From: an uncultured Saccharospirillaceae bacterium
Lineage (GTDB): Bacteria > Pseudomonadota > Gammaproteobacteria > Pseudomonadales > Oceanobacteraceae
Assembly (NCBI GenBank): GCA_947503895.1
Contig: CANNFT010000001.1
Coordinates: forward strand, 62,001-126,000
Direction of reading: 5' to 3'
DNA length: 64,000 bases
Under the pieces are notes generated by a model, which worked only from the letters and a program-made list of their open reading frames with translations, was not told the origin of the DNA and made no database searches. The translations under genes and the position numbers were made by a program. Below, piece after piece: positions 45,141-54,084 of the stretch; positions within the stretch are counted from its first letter, which is position 1; every line of letters begins with the position of its first letter.

Positions 45141-45182
45141 ATGAGAGACTGAGCATCTGGTCATTAATACTCAGTCTCTCAT
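45141..45182 (-). terminator. Hairpin downstream of the LysR gene
   Basis: ATGAGAGACTGAG (45141-45153) pairs perfectly with CTCAGTCTCTCAT (45170-45182) around a 16-nt loop, 14 nt past the LysR stop on the minus strand. There is no U-run, so it may act as a 3'-end stabiliser or a weak terminator before the chemoreceptor gene. Confidence 0.5.
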
Positions 45183-45195
45183 GGTGGGCTGTTTG

Positions 45196-46101
45196 TCACG
45201 TTGCCTTGATGTTTGCAGAGAGCTGCTCGAGTAACCATGCCTTAAACAGGAGTGATTCCGTTTGCTTAGCGGGCTTCTCCATAGGGGTGAGTACATAGTG
45301 ATCTTGCTCTACGGCGAGTGCTATTTTTACCGGCTCGACTAATGTACCGGTTTCCAAATAACGCTGCGCAAACCGTTGCGAAACCAGTGTCGCGCCCATG
45401 CCTGTGGCGGCTAGTTCCAGTGCGGTAAGGGAGTTATCGGTGATGATGCTGGTATGGATGGGGTGGTCAGCCGAGCAGTTGGCGCGCATGAGCTGAGTCC
45501 ACAGTCCTTCGCAGCCCATAATTTGTATCACGCCGTTCTTGGCTTGTTCAATGAGATAATCTGAGTTGGACTGGCCTTTGGGCTTTGGCTGGTGACTCAC
45601 AATAATAGAGGGGTCGCGAGTCAATCTTTCTGCAAACCAACCGTCCCATTTCCCGTCTCCATACCGAATTTCGATGTCGGCGTCGTCATTTTCTGGGCTG
45701 TCAGCCCATATGGCTGTGTAGAGGCGAACATCAATATGCGGGTATTGCCGTTTAAAGTCCGGAAGCAGCGGCGCTAAACACAACGCTGCGAATGACGTGG
45801 ATACTCGAACGGTCAAAACGCGGGTTGCGTCTGACCCAAACAATCCTATGGTCGAAATGGCGATGTCATCAAAGGCCTTGCGCAGCACAGGCAGGTAGGC
45901 CTTACCGACGCTGGTCAGTTGCAGTCCCCGTGGCAGACGCTCAAACATCTTAAAGCCTAATTGTGCCTCTAGAGATCTAACTTGATGGCTAATAGCGGCA
46001 GGGGTCAGATGAATTTCTTTGGCGGCAGCCGCAAAACTGCTGTGGCGGGCAGCCGCTTCGAAGGCTCTTAGCCAAGGTAATGGAGGGATTTTGTTTGTCA
46101 T
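45196..46101 (-). CDS. LysR family regulator (GcvA-like), cluster regulator
   Basis: A 301-aa LysR protein. The N-terminal HTH reads PPLPWLRAFEAAARHSSFAAAAKEIHLTPAAISHQVRSLEAQLG, the GcvA-type opening, and the effector domain spans about 95-295. The start is taken as ATG 46101 (MTNKIPPLPW). It is divergent from the GMC oxidoreductase gene (152 nt between) and is the likely regulator of the catabolic and ABC cluster at 46254-55716. The inducer is unknown but is presumably the imported substrate or an intermediate. Confidence 0.92.
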   Translation of the reverse strand: MTNKIPPLPWLRAFEAAARHSSFAAAAKEIHLTPAAISHQVRSLEAQLGFKMFERLPRGLQLTSVGKAYLPVLRKAFDDIAISTIGLFGSDATRVLTVRVSTSFAALCLAPLLPDFKRQYPHIDVRLYTAIWADSPENDDADIEIRYGDGKWDGWFAERLTRDPSIIVSHQPKPKGQSNSDYLIEQAKNGVIQIMGCEGLWTQLMRANCSADHPIHTSIITDNSLTALELAATGMGATLVSQRFAQRYLETGTLVEPVKIALAVEQDHYVLTPMEKPAKQTESLLFKAWLLEQLSANIKAT

Positions 46102-46253
46102 GAGGCACAAATATATTATGGTCTTAAGTCGATATTACTTTGTTAGGTTTTTCGCGACAACCATGGAATACTGACTCACACTAATCATGTGTTTGGTTTG
46201 AGTCTCCCAAATCGTTCAAGGGACGTTGCTCAAATCTTGTAAGAGAGAACAAC

Positions 46254-47888
46254 GTGCTTTCGATGAATGAGTTTGATTACATTGTAGTGGGTGCGGGGTC
46301 TGCGGGTTGCGTGTTGGCGGACAAGTTGAGCGCCAATGGTCAGTTCACAGTATTGGTGCTAGAAGCCGGCGGACAAGACATTAGTCCTTGGACAAAGCTG
46401 CCGATTGGGTACGGCCGATTGTTCTATGACGGGCGAGTGAATTGGAAGTACGAAACGGAGCCTGACCCGCAGACCCACCACCGTATTTCTTATTGGCCCC
46501 GTGGGAAAGTGGTCGGCGGTTCAAGCTCCATCAATGCACTGGTGTATTGCCGTGGGTTACCAGAAGATTTTAATGATTGGGAAAGGTCTGGTGCTAAGGG
46601 GTGGGGATGGGACAATGTGAAACCTCACTTTGACGCCTTGGAGCTGCGGATTGACGCGGCAGGTCGGTCAATCGGAACGGGCCAGCTTGCCGTCAGCGAT
46701 GTTTCAAAAAGTGCGCATTCAATGAATCAATATTTTCTGAATGCCGCGAAAGAGGCGGGGTATGCTGTAACGGAGGATTTTAATGGCCCGCAACCAGAAG
46801 GCGTCGGTTACTACGCCATTAATACTAAAAATGGTTTGCGATGTTCTTCCGCTGACGCGTTTCTAAAGCCAGCGTTAAAAAGAAAAAATTTAACGTTAGT
46901 CACTCAAGCTCATGCTGACCGAATTCTATTTGCTAAATCGAGTGGTTGCCCGAAAGCCACGGGCGTTCGTTATCGAAAGGGGGGACGCATTTATACGGTG
47001 TTAGCCAAGCGTGAGGTAATTCTCTCTGGAGGGGCGGTTAATTCACCTAAAACGCTACAACTGTCGGGCATCGGTTCCGCGACGCTATTAGCGAGTTTAG
47101 GCATTGATGTGGTGAAGGAAAATAACGCGGTGGGGCAAAACCTTCAAGATCATATTGCCGTCAGTTATTTTTATCGTGCAACTCAGCCTACGCTAAACAA
47201 TGAGCTAGCACCTTTGGTCGGAAAAATAAAAGCCGCTATAAAATACATCGTAACGCGTAAAGGGCCTCTGGGCTTGAGCGTGAATCAATGCGGCGGATTT
47301 CTGCGTACCAGTCCGGAATTACAGCAGCCAAATATGCAGCTTTATTTTAATCCTGTCACTTACACAACCGTGCCTTCTGGTAAGCGTACTGTTATCAACC
47401 CTGATGCATTCCCCGGATTTATCATTTCGTTTCAACCCTCTCGCCCGACCAGTCGAGGCAGTATTCAAATCCGTAGTGATAACCCTGACGATGCACCATT
47501 TATTGTGCCGGCGTATCTTTCAACCGAAAAAGATAAGCAAGACATTCTGCTGGGCGCTGCATTATTAAAAAAAATCATTCAACAAAAGAGTTTTCAGGTG
47601 TTAATCGATGAGCCCTTTCCCGTTGATTTAATGAAGATGACGGATGATGAAATTATCGAAGATTTTCGAGCACGAAGCTCGAGTGTTTTTCATCCGGTAT
47701 CGACGTGTCGTATGGGGGATGATCCCAGCAAAAATGTTGTTGATTCTGAATTACGAGTACACGGTGTAGACGGGCTTCGTGTTGTAGATGCGTCGGTTTT
47801 TCCAAATATTACATCGGGCAACACCAATGCGCCCACGATTATGCTGGCACATCGTGCGGCTGATCTGATTTTAAATTCTCACGGGTAA
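46254..47888 (+). CDS. GMC family FAD-dependent oxidoreductase (choline dehydrogenase-like)
   Basis: A 544-aa flavoprotein that oxidises alcohols to aldehydes or ketones. FAD-binding signature YIVVGAGSAGCVLADKLSA near residue 8; GMC motif 1 GKVVGGSSSINALVYCRG near 85; motif 2 SGGAVNSPKTLQLSGIG near 262; active-site His in FHPVSTCRMG near 483 and the N-T-N-A-P segment near the end. The start is GTG 46254 (AGAGAG 6 nt upstream), with ATG 46263 as an alternative. It is the first gene of the cluster, 8 nt before the enolase-superfamily gene. The substrate is not predictable. Confidence 0.92.
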   Translation: MLSMNEFDYIVVGAGSAGCVLADKLSANGQFTVLVLEAGGQDISPWTKLPIGYGRLFYDGRVNWKYETEPDPQTHHRISYWPRGKVVGGSSSINALVYCRGLPEDFNDWERSGAKGWGWDNVKPHFDALELRIDAAGRSIGTGQLAVSDVSKSAHSMNQYFLNAAKEAGYAVTEDFNGPQPEGVGYYAINTKNGLRCSSADAFLKPALKRKNLTLVTQAHADRILFAKSSGCPKATGVRYRKGGRIYTVLAKREVILSGGAVNSPKTLQLSGIGSATLLASLGIDVVKENNAVGQNLQDHIAVSYFYRATQPTLNNELAPLVGKIKAAIKYIVTRKGPLGLSVNQCGGFLRTSPELQQPNMQLYFNPVTYTTVPSGKRTVINPDAFPGFIISFQPSRPTSRGSIQIRSDNPDDAPFIVPAYLSTEKDKQDILLGAALLKKIIQQKSFQVLIDEPFPVDLMKMTDDEIIEDFRARSSSVFHPVSTCRMGDDPSKNVVDSELRVHGVDGLRVVDASVFPNITSGNTNAPTIMLAHRAADLILNSHG

Positions 47889-47896
47889 AGAATGGC

Positions 47897-49000
47897 ATGA
47901 AAATTAAGCGGTTAGAAACATTTTGCAATGAGTATGTTGGTTTCGTGAGAGTGACAACAGAAGATGGCGCGCAAGGCTGGGGGCAGCTTTCAAACTATCA
48001 TTCTGATATCACCGCGCATATTTTTCATCGGCAGGTGGCTCCATGGGCATTGGGGCAGACAACGGATGACCTTGAAACGTTGATTCAGCGAATTCCTGAG
48101 CGAGAGCATAAATTTCCTGGTTCCTATTTATGTCGAGCATTATCTGGGTTAGATACCGCAATTTGGGATTGGCGAGGTAAGCAGGCAGATGTTCCGGTCA
48201 CTGTTTTGCTAGGGGGCGTGACGGGTTCCATTAGAGCCTATGCATCCAGTATGCGACGGGATATAACACCTGAGGATGAGGCGGTTCGCTTAGCGTCATT
48301 GCAGCAACAATATGGGTTTGATGCCTTTAAATTTCGAATTGCAAAAGAGTGTGGACATGACGTGGATGAATGGCCTGGCAGAACCGAATCCATCGTACCG
48401 CTAATGCGTCAAGCTCTGGGGCAGGATGCCGCCTTATTGGTGGATGCGAATTCGGGTTACAGCGCTTCAAAAGCGATTGAGGTTGGCAAAATGTTGGAAC
48501 AACATGGCATTGAGCATTTTGAAGAGCCGTGCCCCTATTGGGAATTGGAACAGACTCAAGCTGTCACGGCTGCGCTTAATCTTGATGTGACGGGCGGCGA
48601 GCAAGATTGCGATATGCAAACCTGGAAGCGCATTATACGAGACAACGTGGTCGACATCGTTCAGCCCGATATTTTGTATCTGGGCGGTATTTCGAGAACC
48701 CTTCAGGTGGCCGGTTGGGCGAATGATGCAGGAATCCCCTGTACACCACATTGTGCAAATTTATCGATGGTTACACTCTTTACCATGCATTTATTAAAAG
48801 CGATCCCCAATGCCGGCAAGTATTTAGAGTTTTCGATTGAAGGCGAAGATTACTACCCTTGGCAACAAAAACTCTTCGTGGAAAGCCCATACTCCGTGCA
48901 AGACGGTCAAGTGAGTGTTTCAGAAGCACCAGGATGGGGTGTTGAAATTTCACCTGAGTGGTTAGCGCAATCTAAATATCAGATCAGTGAGGTGCAATGA
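47897..49000 (+). CDS. Mandelate racemase / muconate lactonizing enzyme family protein (enolase superfamily)
   Basis: A 367-aa TIM-barrel enzyme that abstracts a proton alpha to a carboxylate. Predicted Mg2+ ligands: D183 (LLVDANSGY), E209 (HFEEP) and E235 (TGGEQD). Base candidates: the K145-F-R147 motif replaces the usual KxK, and H285 (TPHCANL) with D258 (QPDI) forms the mandelate-racemase-type dyad. It could be an acid-sugar dehydratase or an epimerase. Its stop overlaps the aldehyde dehydrogenase start by 4 nt (ATGA), so translation is coupled. Confidence 0.9.
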   Translation: MKIKRLETFCNEYVGFVRVTTEDGAQGWGQLSNYHSDITAHIFHRQVAPWALGQTTDDLETLIQRIPEREHKFPGSYLCRALSGLDTAIWDWRGKQADVPVTVLLGGVTGSIRAYASSMRRDITPEDEAVRLASLQQQYGFDAFKFRIAKECGHDVDEWPGRTESIVPLMRQALGQDAALLVDANSGYSASKAIEVGKMLEQHGIEHFEEPCPYWELEQTQAVTAALNLDVTGGEQDCDMQTWKRIIRDNVVDIVQPDILYLGGISRTLQVAGWANDAGIPCTPHCANLSMVTLFTMHLLKAIPNAGKYLEFSIEGEDYYPWQQKLFVESPYSVQDGQVSVSEAPGWGVEISPEWLAQSKYQISEVQ

Positions 49001-50487
49001 TCATGGCCATAGACAGTTTAATTAATGAATATTTCCTAACGGGTGCTGTGGCTGGGCTGCCTGATCGACATTTTATCGGCGGCGAGTTCGTTGAAAGTCT
49101 TGGGCAGCAAAGGCTCACCAGCGTTGACCCAGGCAGTGAGAATGTTTTAGGTGAGTTTTCTGGCGGCGATCATCGCGATATTGAAGTAGCAGTGGCGTCC
49201 TCTGCGGACGCCTTAAAATCTTGGAAGCGAGTATCTCCCGCTAAACGCGGTGAAATTTTATACCGCACAGCCCAATTAATGAAAGCAAACAGCGCGTGGC
49301 TATCATTCGTAGAGTGCTTAGATTCTGGGAAAACGTTAGCTGAAGCAGAAGGGGATGTGGCTGGGTCCATTCGTCTACTTGAGTACTACGCAGGCGCGGC
49401 TGATAAATTGGACGGTCGATCTGTCCCCCTAGCAGGTAACTACATGGGGTGGACTATCAGAGAGCCGGTCGGTGTAACGGCGCATATTATTCCTTGGAAT
49501 TATCCGACATCGACCTTTATTCGGGGCGTTGCCCCCGCGCTGGCGGCGGGCTGTACGGCCATTGCTAAACCTGCTGAAACCACACCTTATACAGCGTTGC
49601 TATTAGCCGAAATGTTTACCGAAGCGGGTCTTCCCGACGGTGTATTGAATGTCGTCACTGGGTTTGGAGTCGATGCAGGTGCACCTTTGGTCGCGCACCG
49701 AGCGGTGAATCATGTGACCTTTACGGGTTCGGTGAATACTGGCGTGAATGTTATGCAGTCGGTGGCGCCGAATATGACACGGCTCACTTTGGAGTTGGGA
49801 GGCAAATCGCCGCTGATTGCATTGGATGACTGTGATATCGATGCCGCAGTGGAAGGCGCTCGATGGGCAATTTTCTCTCATTCTGGCCAAATTTGCTCGG
49901 CGGGGTCCCGTCTCATTGTCCATGAGAGTGTACATGAAGCTTTGCTTGAGCGATTGGTCGAGGTCACGAATCGTATAAAAATCGGTCACCCTTTGAAGAA
50001 TCCCGATATGGGGGCCATCAACTCAAAAAGTCATTTGGACGTCATTTCTGGGCATGTTCGTCGTGCAATTGAACGCGGTTCTGACATTTTGACAGGAGGC
50101 GGTATAATGGCAGACCCAGAATCCGGTAAAGGTTGGTTTTTCGCCCCGACCATCATCGATAATCTTGCGCAGAACGACCCTGTTGTTCAGCAAGAAATCT
50201 TTGGGCCGGTACTGGCTGTGCAGGTCGTGCGCTCCGATGAGGAGGCGATAGAAGCAGCCAATAGTACTGAGTTTGGGCTTGTGAGTGGTGTGTATACCCG
50301 CGATATAAGCAGAGCGTTAAATTTGGCAAGGGAAATTGATGCAGGCCAAATTACTATTAATGATTACTGGGCCGGAGGCGTTGAACTGCCTTTCGGTGGA
50401 ACCCGCAAGTCTGGTTTCGGAAAGGAGAAAGGCTGGGAGGGGATTGAAGCGTATACAAAAGTTAAAAGTATTACGGCAAAGATTTAA
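48997..50487 (+). CDS. Aldehyde dehydrogenase family protein
   Basis: A 496-aa NAD(P)-dependent dehydrogenase. Cofactor motif FTGSVNTGVNVM (about 243-254), catalytic Glu in TLELGGKSPL (about 265-274), and the nucleophile Cys in HSGQICSAGSR (about 300-310). It resembles the betaine/gamma-aminobutyraldehyde dehydrogenase branch. In this operon it would oxidise the aldehyde formed by the GMC enzyme. The start overlaps the upstream stop; ATG 49003 (MAIDS) is an alternative with better spacing to GAGG. Confidence 0.95.
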   Translation: MIMAIDSLINEYFLTGAVAGLPDRHFIGGEFVESLGQQRLTSVDPGSENVLGEFSGGDHRDIEVAVASSADALKSWKRVSPAKRGEILYRTAQLMKANSAWLSFVECLDSGKTLAEAEGDVAGSIRLLEYYAGAADKLDGRSVPLAGNYMGWTIREPVGVTAHIIPWNYPTSTFIRGVAPALAAGCTAIAKPAETTPYTALLLAEMFTEAGLPDGVLNVVTGFGVDAGAPLVAHRAVNHVTFTGSVNTGVNVMQSVAPNMTRLTLELGGKSPLIALDDCDIDAAVEGARWAIFSHSGQICSAGSRLIVHESVHEALLERLVEVTNRIKIGHPLKNPDMGAINSKSHLDVISGHVRRAIERGSDILTGGGIMADPESGKGWFFAPTIIDNLAQNDPVVQQEIFGPVLAVQVVRSDEEAIEAANSTEFGLVSGVYTRDISRALNLAREIDAGQITINDYWAGGVELPFGGTRKSGFGKEKGWEGIEAYTKVKSITAKI

Positions 50488-50540
50488 TCCCAGCAAAGAA
50501 GAATAAGTATATAAGCCATTCTTAATTGCCCGGGGGGCGT

Positions 50541-52127
50541 ATGAGTATTAAACAATTAGAAGAATCCCTAAAAAGTGGACTCATTGATCGACGTACGTTC
50601 ATAGGCGGAGCGCTCGCAATGGGCGTGACACTTTCAAGTGCATCCATGATGGCTTCCGCTGCGACAAACGCCACACCTAACTCAGGTGGTTTATTAAAAG
50701 TAGGCTTCACCCAAGGTAGCTCATCCGACTCTCTCGATCCGGCTACCTATTCGAATGATTTCATGTTTGCACTTGGTTATGCTGTGTTCAACAACCTGAC
50801 TGAAATCGCGCCAAACGGTAGCGCCCAGCCAGAGTTAGCGGAAGAATATGAAGCCACCCCAGACGCAAAAACATGGACCTTCAAATTGCGTAAAGGCATC
50901 TTGTTCTCTAATGGTAAGACACTGGATGCAACTGATGTGCTGGTATCCATTTCCCATCATATGGGCGAAAGCTCAAAGTCAGCGATTAAGCCTCTGTTAA
51001 GCCAAATCGAAAAAATGTATGCAAAAGACCCTTTAACAGTGGTCTTCGAACTTAAAGTCGGTAATGCAGATTTTCCATTTGTTTTCACAGATTACCACCT
51101 TGGCATTCGCCCAGCGGTTGACGGCAAAATAGATCCTATGACCAAGGTGGGCACCGGTGGTTATCAGCTCGCGGAATTTGAGCCAGGTGTTCGAGCAGTG
51201 TTTAAGCGTCGTAAAGACTACTGGAAACAAGGTCGTGCGCATCTCAATACGGTTGAGATGAGTGTAATAGCAGACCCTGCTGCACGTATGAGTGCATTGA
51301 TGACCGGTGAAGTCGACTTGATTGACCGGCCTGATCTTAAAACCATTCATTTGTTGAAGCGACGCCCAGGTATCAAAGTGCATACCGCGAATGGCACGCT
51401 TCACTACACCATGCCCATGATCACTCAATCGGAACAATTTAAGGATGTGAATGTTCGGTTGGCCATGAAGTACGCCATCGACCGTGAAGAGCTCGTTGCA
51501 AAAGTTCTAAAAGGCTATGGTGTTCCAGGTAACGATCATCCGATCGCGTCCTCCATGCCTTACTTTGCTAAAGGGCTTGAACAGCGTTCTTATGACCCTG
51601 ATAAGGCTAAGTTCTATCTCAAGAAAGCGGGCATGAGCAAGTTTAAAACCTCCATACACACATCTGATGCGGCTTTCTCCGGCGCAGTAGATGCCTGTCT
51701 TCTATACTCAGAGTCGGCTCGTAAAGCCAATATTGACCTAAAAGTAGTCAGAGAGCCTAACGACGGTTATTGGTCGAATGTTTGGCTTAAAAAGCCTTTC
51801 TGCACCAGCTACTGGGGCGGTCGCCCCACTCCTGACTTAATGTTCTCAGCGGGCTACGCAGCCGATGCGGCTTGGAATGCAACCCACTGGAAGAACCCTG
51901 AGTTCAATAAGTTGCTGCTGAGTGCGCGTGCCGAATTGGATCAAGCCAAACGTACAGAAATGTATGCTGATATGCAGTCTCTTTGCCGCGATGATGGCGG
52001 AGCACTCATTCCCATGTTTGGGCAATACGTATCAGCAATGAATGAACGGGTTAAAATGCCCAGCCAAATTTCTGAAATGTGGGATTTAGACTGTCAGCGC
52101 TTCATTGAGCGTTGGTGGGTAGCTTAA
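50541..52127 (+). CDS. ABC transporter substrate-binding protein, family 5 (peptide/opine type)
   Basis: A 528-aa periplasmic solute-binding protein. The N-terminus IDRRTFIGGALAMGVTLSSASMM is a twin-arginine (Tat) signal with the RR pair at about 17-18. The SBP_bac_5 fold follows (DPATYSNDFMFALGYAVFNNL, TWTFKLRKGILFSNGK, YAIDREELVAKVLKGYG). GGGGGG lies shortly before ATG 50541. Family 5 proteins bind peptides, opines, nickel or sugars; the ligand is unknown. It is followed by a hairpin and the permease genes. Confidence 0.93.
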   Translation: MSIKQLEESLKSGLIDRRTFIGGALAMGVTLSSASMMASAATNATPNSGGLLKVGFTQGSSSDSLDPATYSNDFMFALGYAVFNNLTEIAPNGSAQPELAEEYEATPDAKTWTFKLRKGILFSNGKTLDATDVLVSISHHMGESSKSAIKPLLSQIEKMYAKDPLTVVFELKVGNADFPFVFTDYHLGIRPAVDGKIDPMTKVGTGGYQLAEFEPGVRAVFKRRKDYWKQGRAHLNTVEMSVIADPAARMSALMTGEVDLIDRPDLKTIHLLKRRPGIKVHTANGTLHYTMPMITQSEQFKDVNVRLAMKYAIDREELVAKVLKGYGVPGNDHPIASSMPYFAKGLEQRSYDPDKAKFYLKKAGMSKFKTSIHTSDAAFSGAVDACLLYSESARKANIDLKVVREPNDGYWSNVWLKKPFCTSYWGGRPTPDLMFSAGYAADAAWNATHWKNPEFNKLLLSARAELDQAKRTEMYADMQSLCRDDGGALIPMFGQYVSAMNERVKMPSQISEMWDLDCQRFIERWWVA

Positions 52128-52152
52128 TACTCGTCTTCGAAACTTTGTCTTT

Positions 52153-52182
52153 AAAGCAGCTCAATATTTTTTGAGCTGCTTT
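52153..52182 (+). terminator. Intra-operon hairpin after the binding-protein gene
   Basis: AAAGCAGCTCAA (52153-52164) pairs perfectly with TTGAGCTGCTTT (52171-52182), loop TATTTT, 25 nt past the stop. It lacks a long T-run (GTCTTATG follows). It probably causes partial termination or shields the 3' end, giving more binding protein than membrane components, as in other ABC operons. Confidence 0.65.
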
Positions 52183-52283
52183 GTCTTATGTGCAGAACCC
52201 ATTAAGCTTTTAGGATGGCTGCACGCTGATTTCCATTACGAGAGAAGCAACTGAGCTGAATATTGCTCATTGCTGTTTAAGAT

Positions 52284-53240
52284 ATGAATAACCTTACAAA
52301 ACAGATTGGACAGAGGCTGGCGTTAGGCGTTGGGACTTTGTTCGTCGTTTCAATTTTGATCTTCATTGGCATAGAGTTGCTGCCCGGCGACTTAGCGCAA
52401 GAAATTTTAGGGCAATCCGCTACACCGGAAACGGTCGCAGCATTCCGGCAGGAACTCGGATTGGATAAATCCCCGTTTGTCCGTTATATCGACTGGCTGG
52501 GGGCAGCGCTCCAAGGAGATTTCGGACGTTCATTGGCTAATGGTCGAGAGCTGTCAGAATTATTGTCCGGTCGATTACTAAACACCCTGTTTTTAGCAGG
52601 CTTTGCAGCCATTATTTCCGTCCCTTTAGCGATATTGCTGGGGCTGTTATGTGCCATGTACCGTAATAGCTGGTTCGACCGCACGATTAACACTGCGGCT
52701 TTGACCTCGATTTCCCTGCCTGAATTCTTTGTCGCCTACCTGCTCATTCTTTTTCTTGCGGTACAGAATAATGTGTTTCCCGCGTTGGCTCAGGTCGAGT
52801 CGGCGACCTCATTTGGTGATGCACTGTACCGAACGTTCCTCCCTGCATTGACGCTGATATTGGTGGTCGTGGCCCACATGATGAGGATGACAAGAGCCTC
52901 CATCATTAACGTCTTATCGCGCCCTTATATTGAAATGGCAAACTTGAAAGGCCTGAGTCGCTGGCGGGTCATTTTCAAGCATGCGCTTCCGAATGCTTTA
53001 GGCCCAATTATAAATGTGGTGGCCTTAAATCTCGCCTATTTGATCGTCGGCGTGGTCGTCGTTGAGGTTGTATTCGTTTACCCCGGACTGGGTCAGTTAT
53101 TAGTGGATTCGGTTGTGAAGCGCGATATTCCGATTGTTCAGGCGGTGGGTTTATTTTTTGCCAGTACTTACATCGTGTTGAATTTATTGGCAGATATTCT
53201 GTCGATTTTGACCAACCCAAGATTACGTCACGCCAAGTAA
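52284..53240 (+). CDS. ABC transporter permease (DppB/OppB type)
   Basis: A 318-aa inner-membrane permease with six helices. The N-terminal signature is GTLFVVSILIFIGIELLPGDLA; the BPD_transp_1 EAA loop reads YIEMANLKGLSRWRVIFKHALPNALGP (about 220-246). It forms the translocation pore together with the next gene's product. It lies 13 nt before that gene. Confidence 0.95.
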   Translation: MNNLTKQIGQRLALGVGTLFVVSILIFIGIELLPGDLAQEILGQSATPETVAAFRQELGLDKSPFVRYIDWLGAALQGDFGRSLANGRELSELLSGRLLNTLFLAGFAAIISVPLAILLGLLCAMYRNSWFDRTINTAALTSISLPEFFVAYLLILFLAVQNNVFPALAQVESATSFGDALYRTFLPALTLILVVVAHMMRMTRASIINVLSRPYIEMANLKGLSRWRVIFKHALPNALGPIINVVALNLAYLIVGVVVVEVVFVYPGLGQLLVDSVVKRDIPIVQAVGLFFASTYIVLNLLADILSILTNPRLRHAK

Positions 53241-53253
53241 GGAGGCTGAAAAT

Positions 53254-54075
53254 ATGTTAGTTAATCAGCTAAAAATGATTCCGTTGTCTGCTTGGTTTGG
53301 GCTAGTTGTCATCTTTTTAACCGCTTTTATAGCACTATTTGCACCCGCGCTTGCACCGTATGGCGAAACGGCCATTGTCGGAGCGCAATATGAACCTTGG
53401 AGTGATCAATACTGGCTAGGTACGGATAATTTAGGCAGAGACATGCTCTCTAGGCTTATATTTGGCGCACGTAATACAGTCGGTTTAGCGTTATTTACAA
53501 CGACTATTGCGTTCTCGCTCGGTGCCTTTTTAGGCATATTAGCGGCGCTCAAAGCCGGATGGCTGGATATGCTGCTTTCACGCTTGATTGATGTATTGCT
53601 ATCGGTTCCGCCATTAATTCTCGCCTTGATGTTATTGGCCATATTGGGGCCTTCGATTCCAAATATGGTCGGTGTTATTGCCGTTATATACATCGCACCT
53701 GTATTTCGTTTGGCGAGAGCCGCAGCGCAAAATATTGTGGTTTTGGAGTATGTTCAAGCGGCCCAATTAAGAGGTGAAGGCACCTTTTGGATTATTCGAA
53801 AAGAAGTCTTACCCAATATCATGTCAACGTTGATCGCAGAATTCGGTCTTCGATTTTGTTTTGTGTTTCTGTTTATTGCTGCGTTGTCATTTCTAGGTTT
53901 GGGGATTCAACCACCTACCGCCGATTGGGGTTCGATGGTTAAAGAGAATGCCACATTGATAACGTTTGGTGATTACACGCCGTTATTGCCAGCAGGTGCC
54001 ATCGCCTTGCTAGCAGTATCAATAAACTTTGTCGTCGATTGGATGTTGCATAAATCCAGTGGACTTAAGGATTAG
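53254..54075 (+). CDS. ABC transporter permease (DppC/OppC type)
   Basis: A 273-aa permease with the DppC-family N-terminal FTD-like segment (YWLGTDNLGRDMLSRLIFGAR, about 51-71) and the EAA loop YVQAAQLRGEGTFWIIRKEVLPN (about 167-189). It partners the preceding permease. GAGG precedes the next gene, which begins 9 nt later. Confidence 0.95.
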   Translation: MLVNQLKMIPLSAWFGLVVIFLTAFIALFAPALAPYGETAIVGAQYEPWSDQYWLGTDNLGRDMLSRLIFGARNTVGLALFTTTIAFSLGAFLGILAALKAGWLDMLLSRLIDVLLSVPPLILALMLLAILGPSIPNMVGVIAVIYIAPVFRLARAAAQNIVVLEYVQAAQLRGEGTFWIIRKEVLPNIMSTLIAEFGLRFCFVFLFIAALSFLGLGIQPPTADWGSMVKENATLITFGDYTPLLPAGAIALLAVSINFVVDWMLHKSSGLKD

Positions 54076-54084
54076 GAGAGGCGT

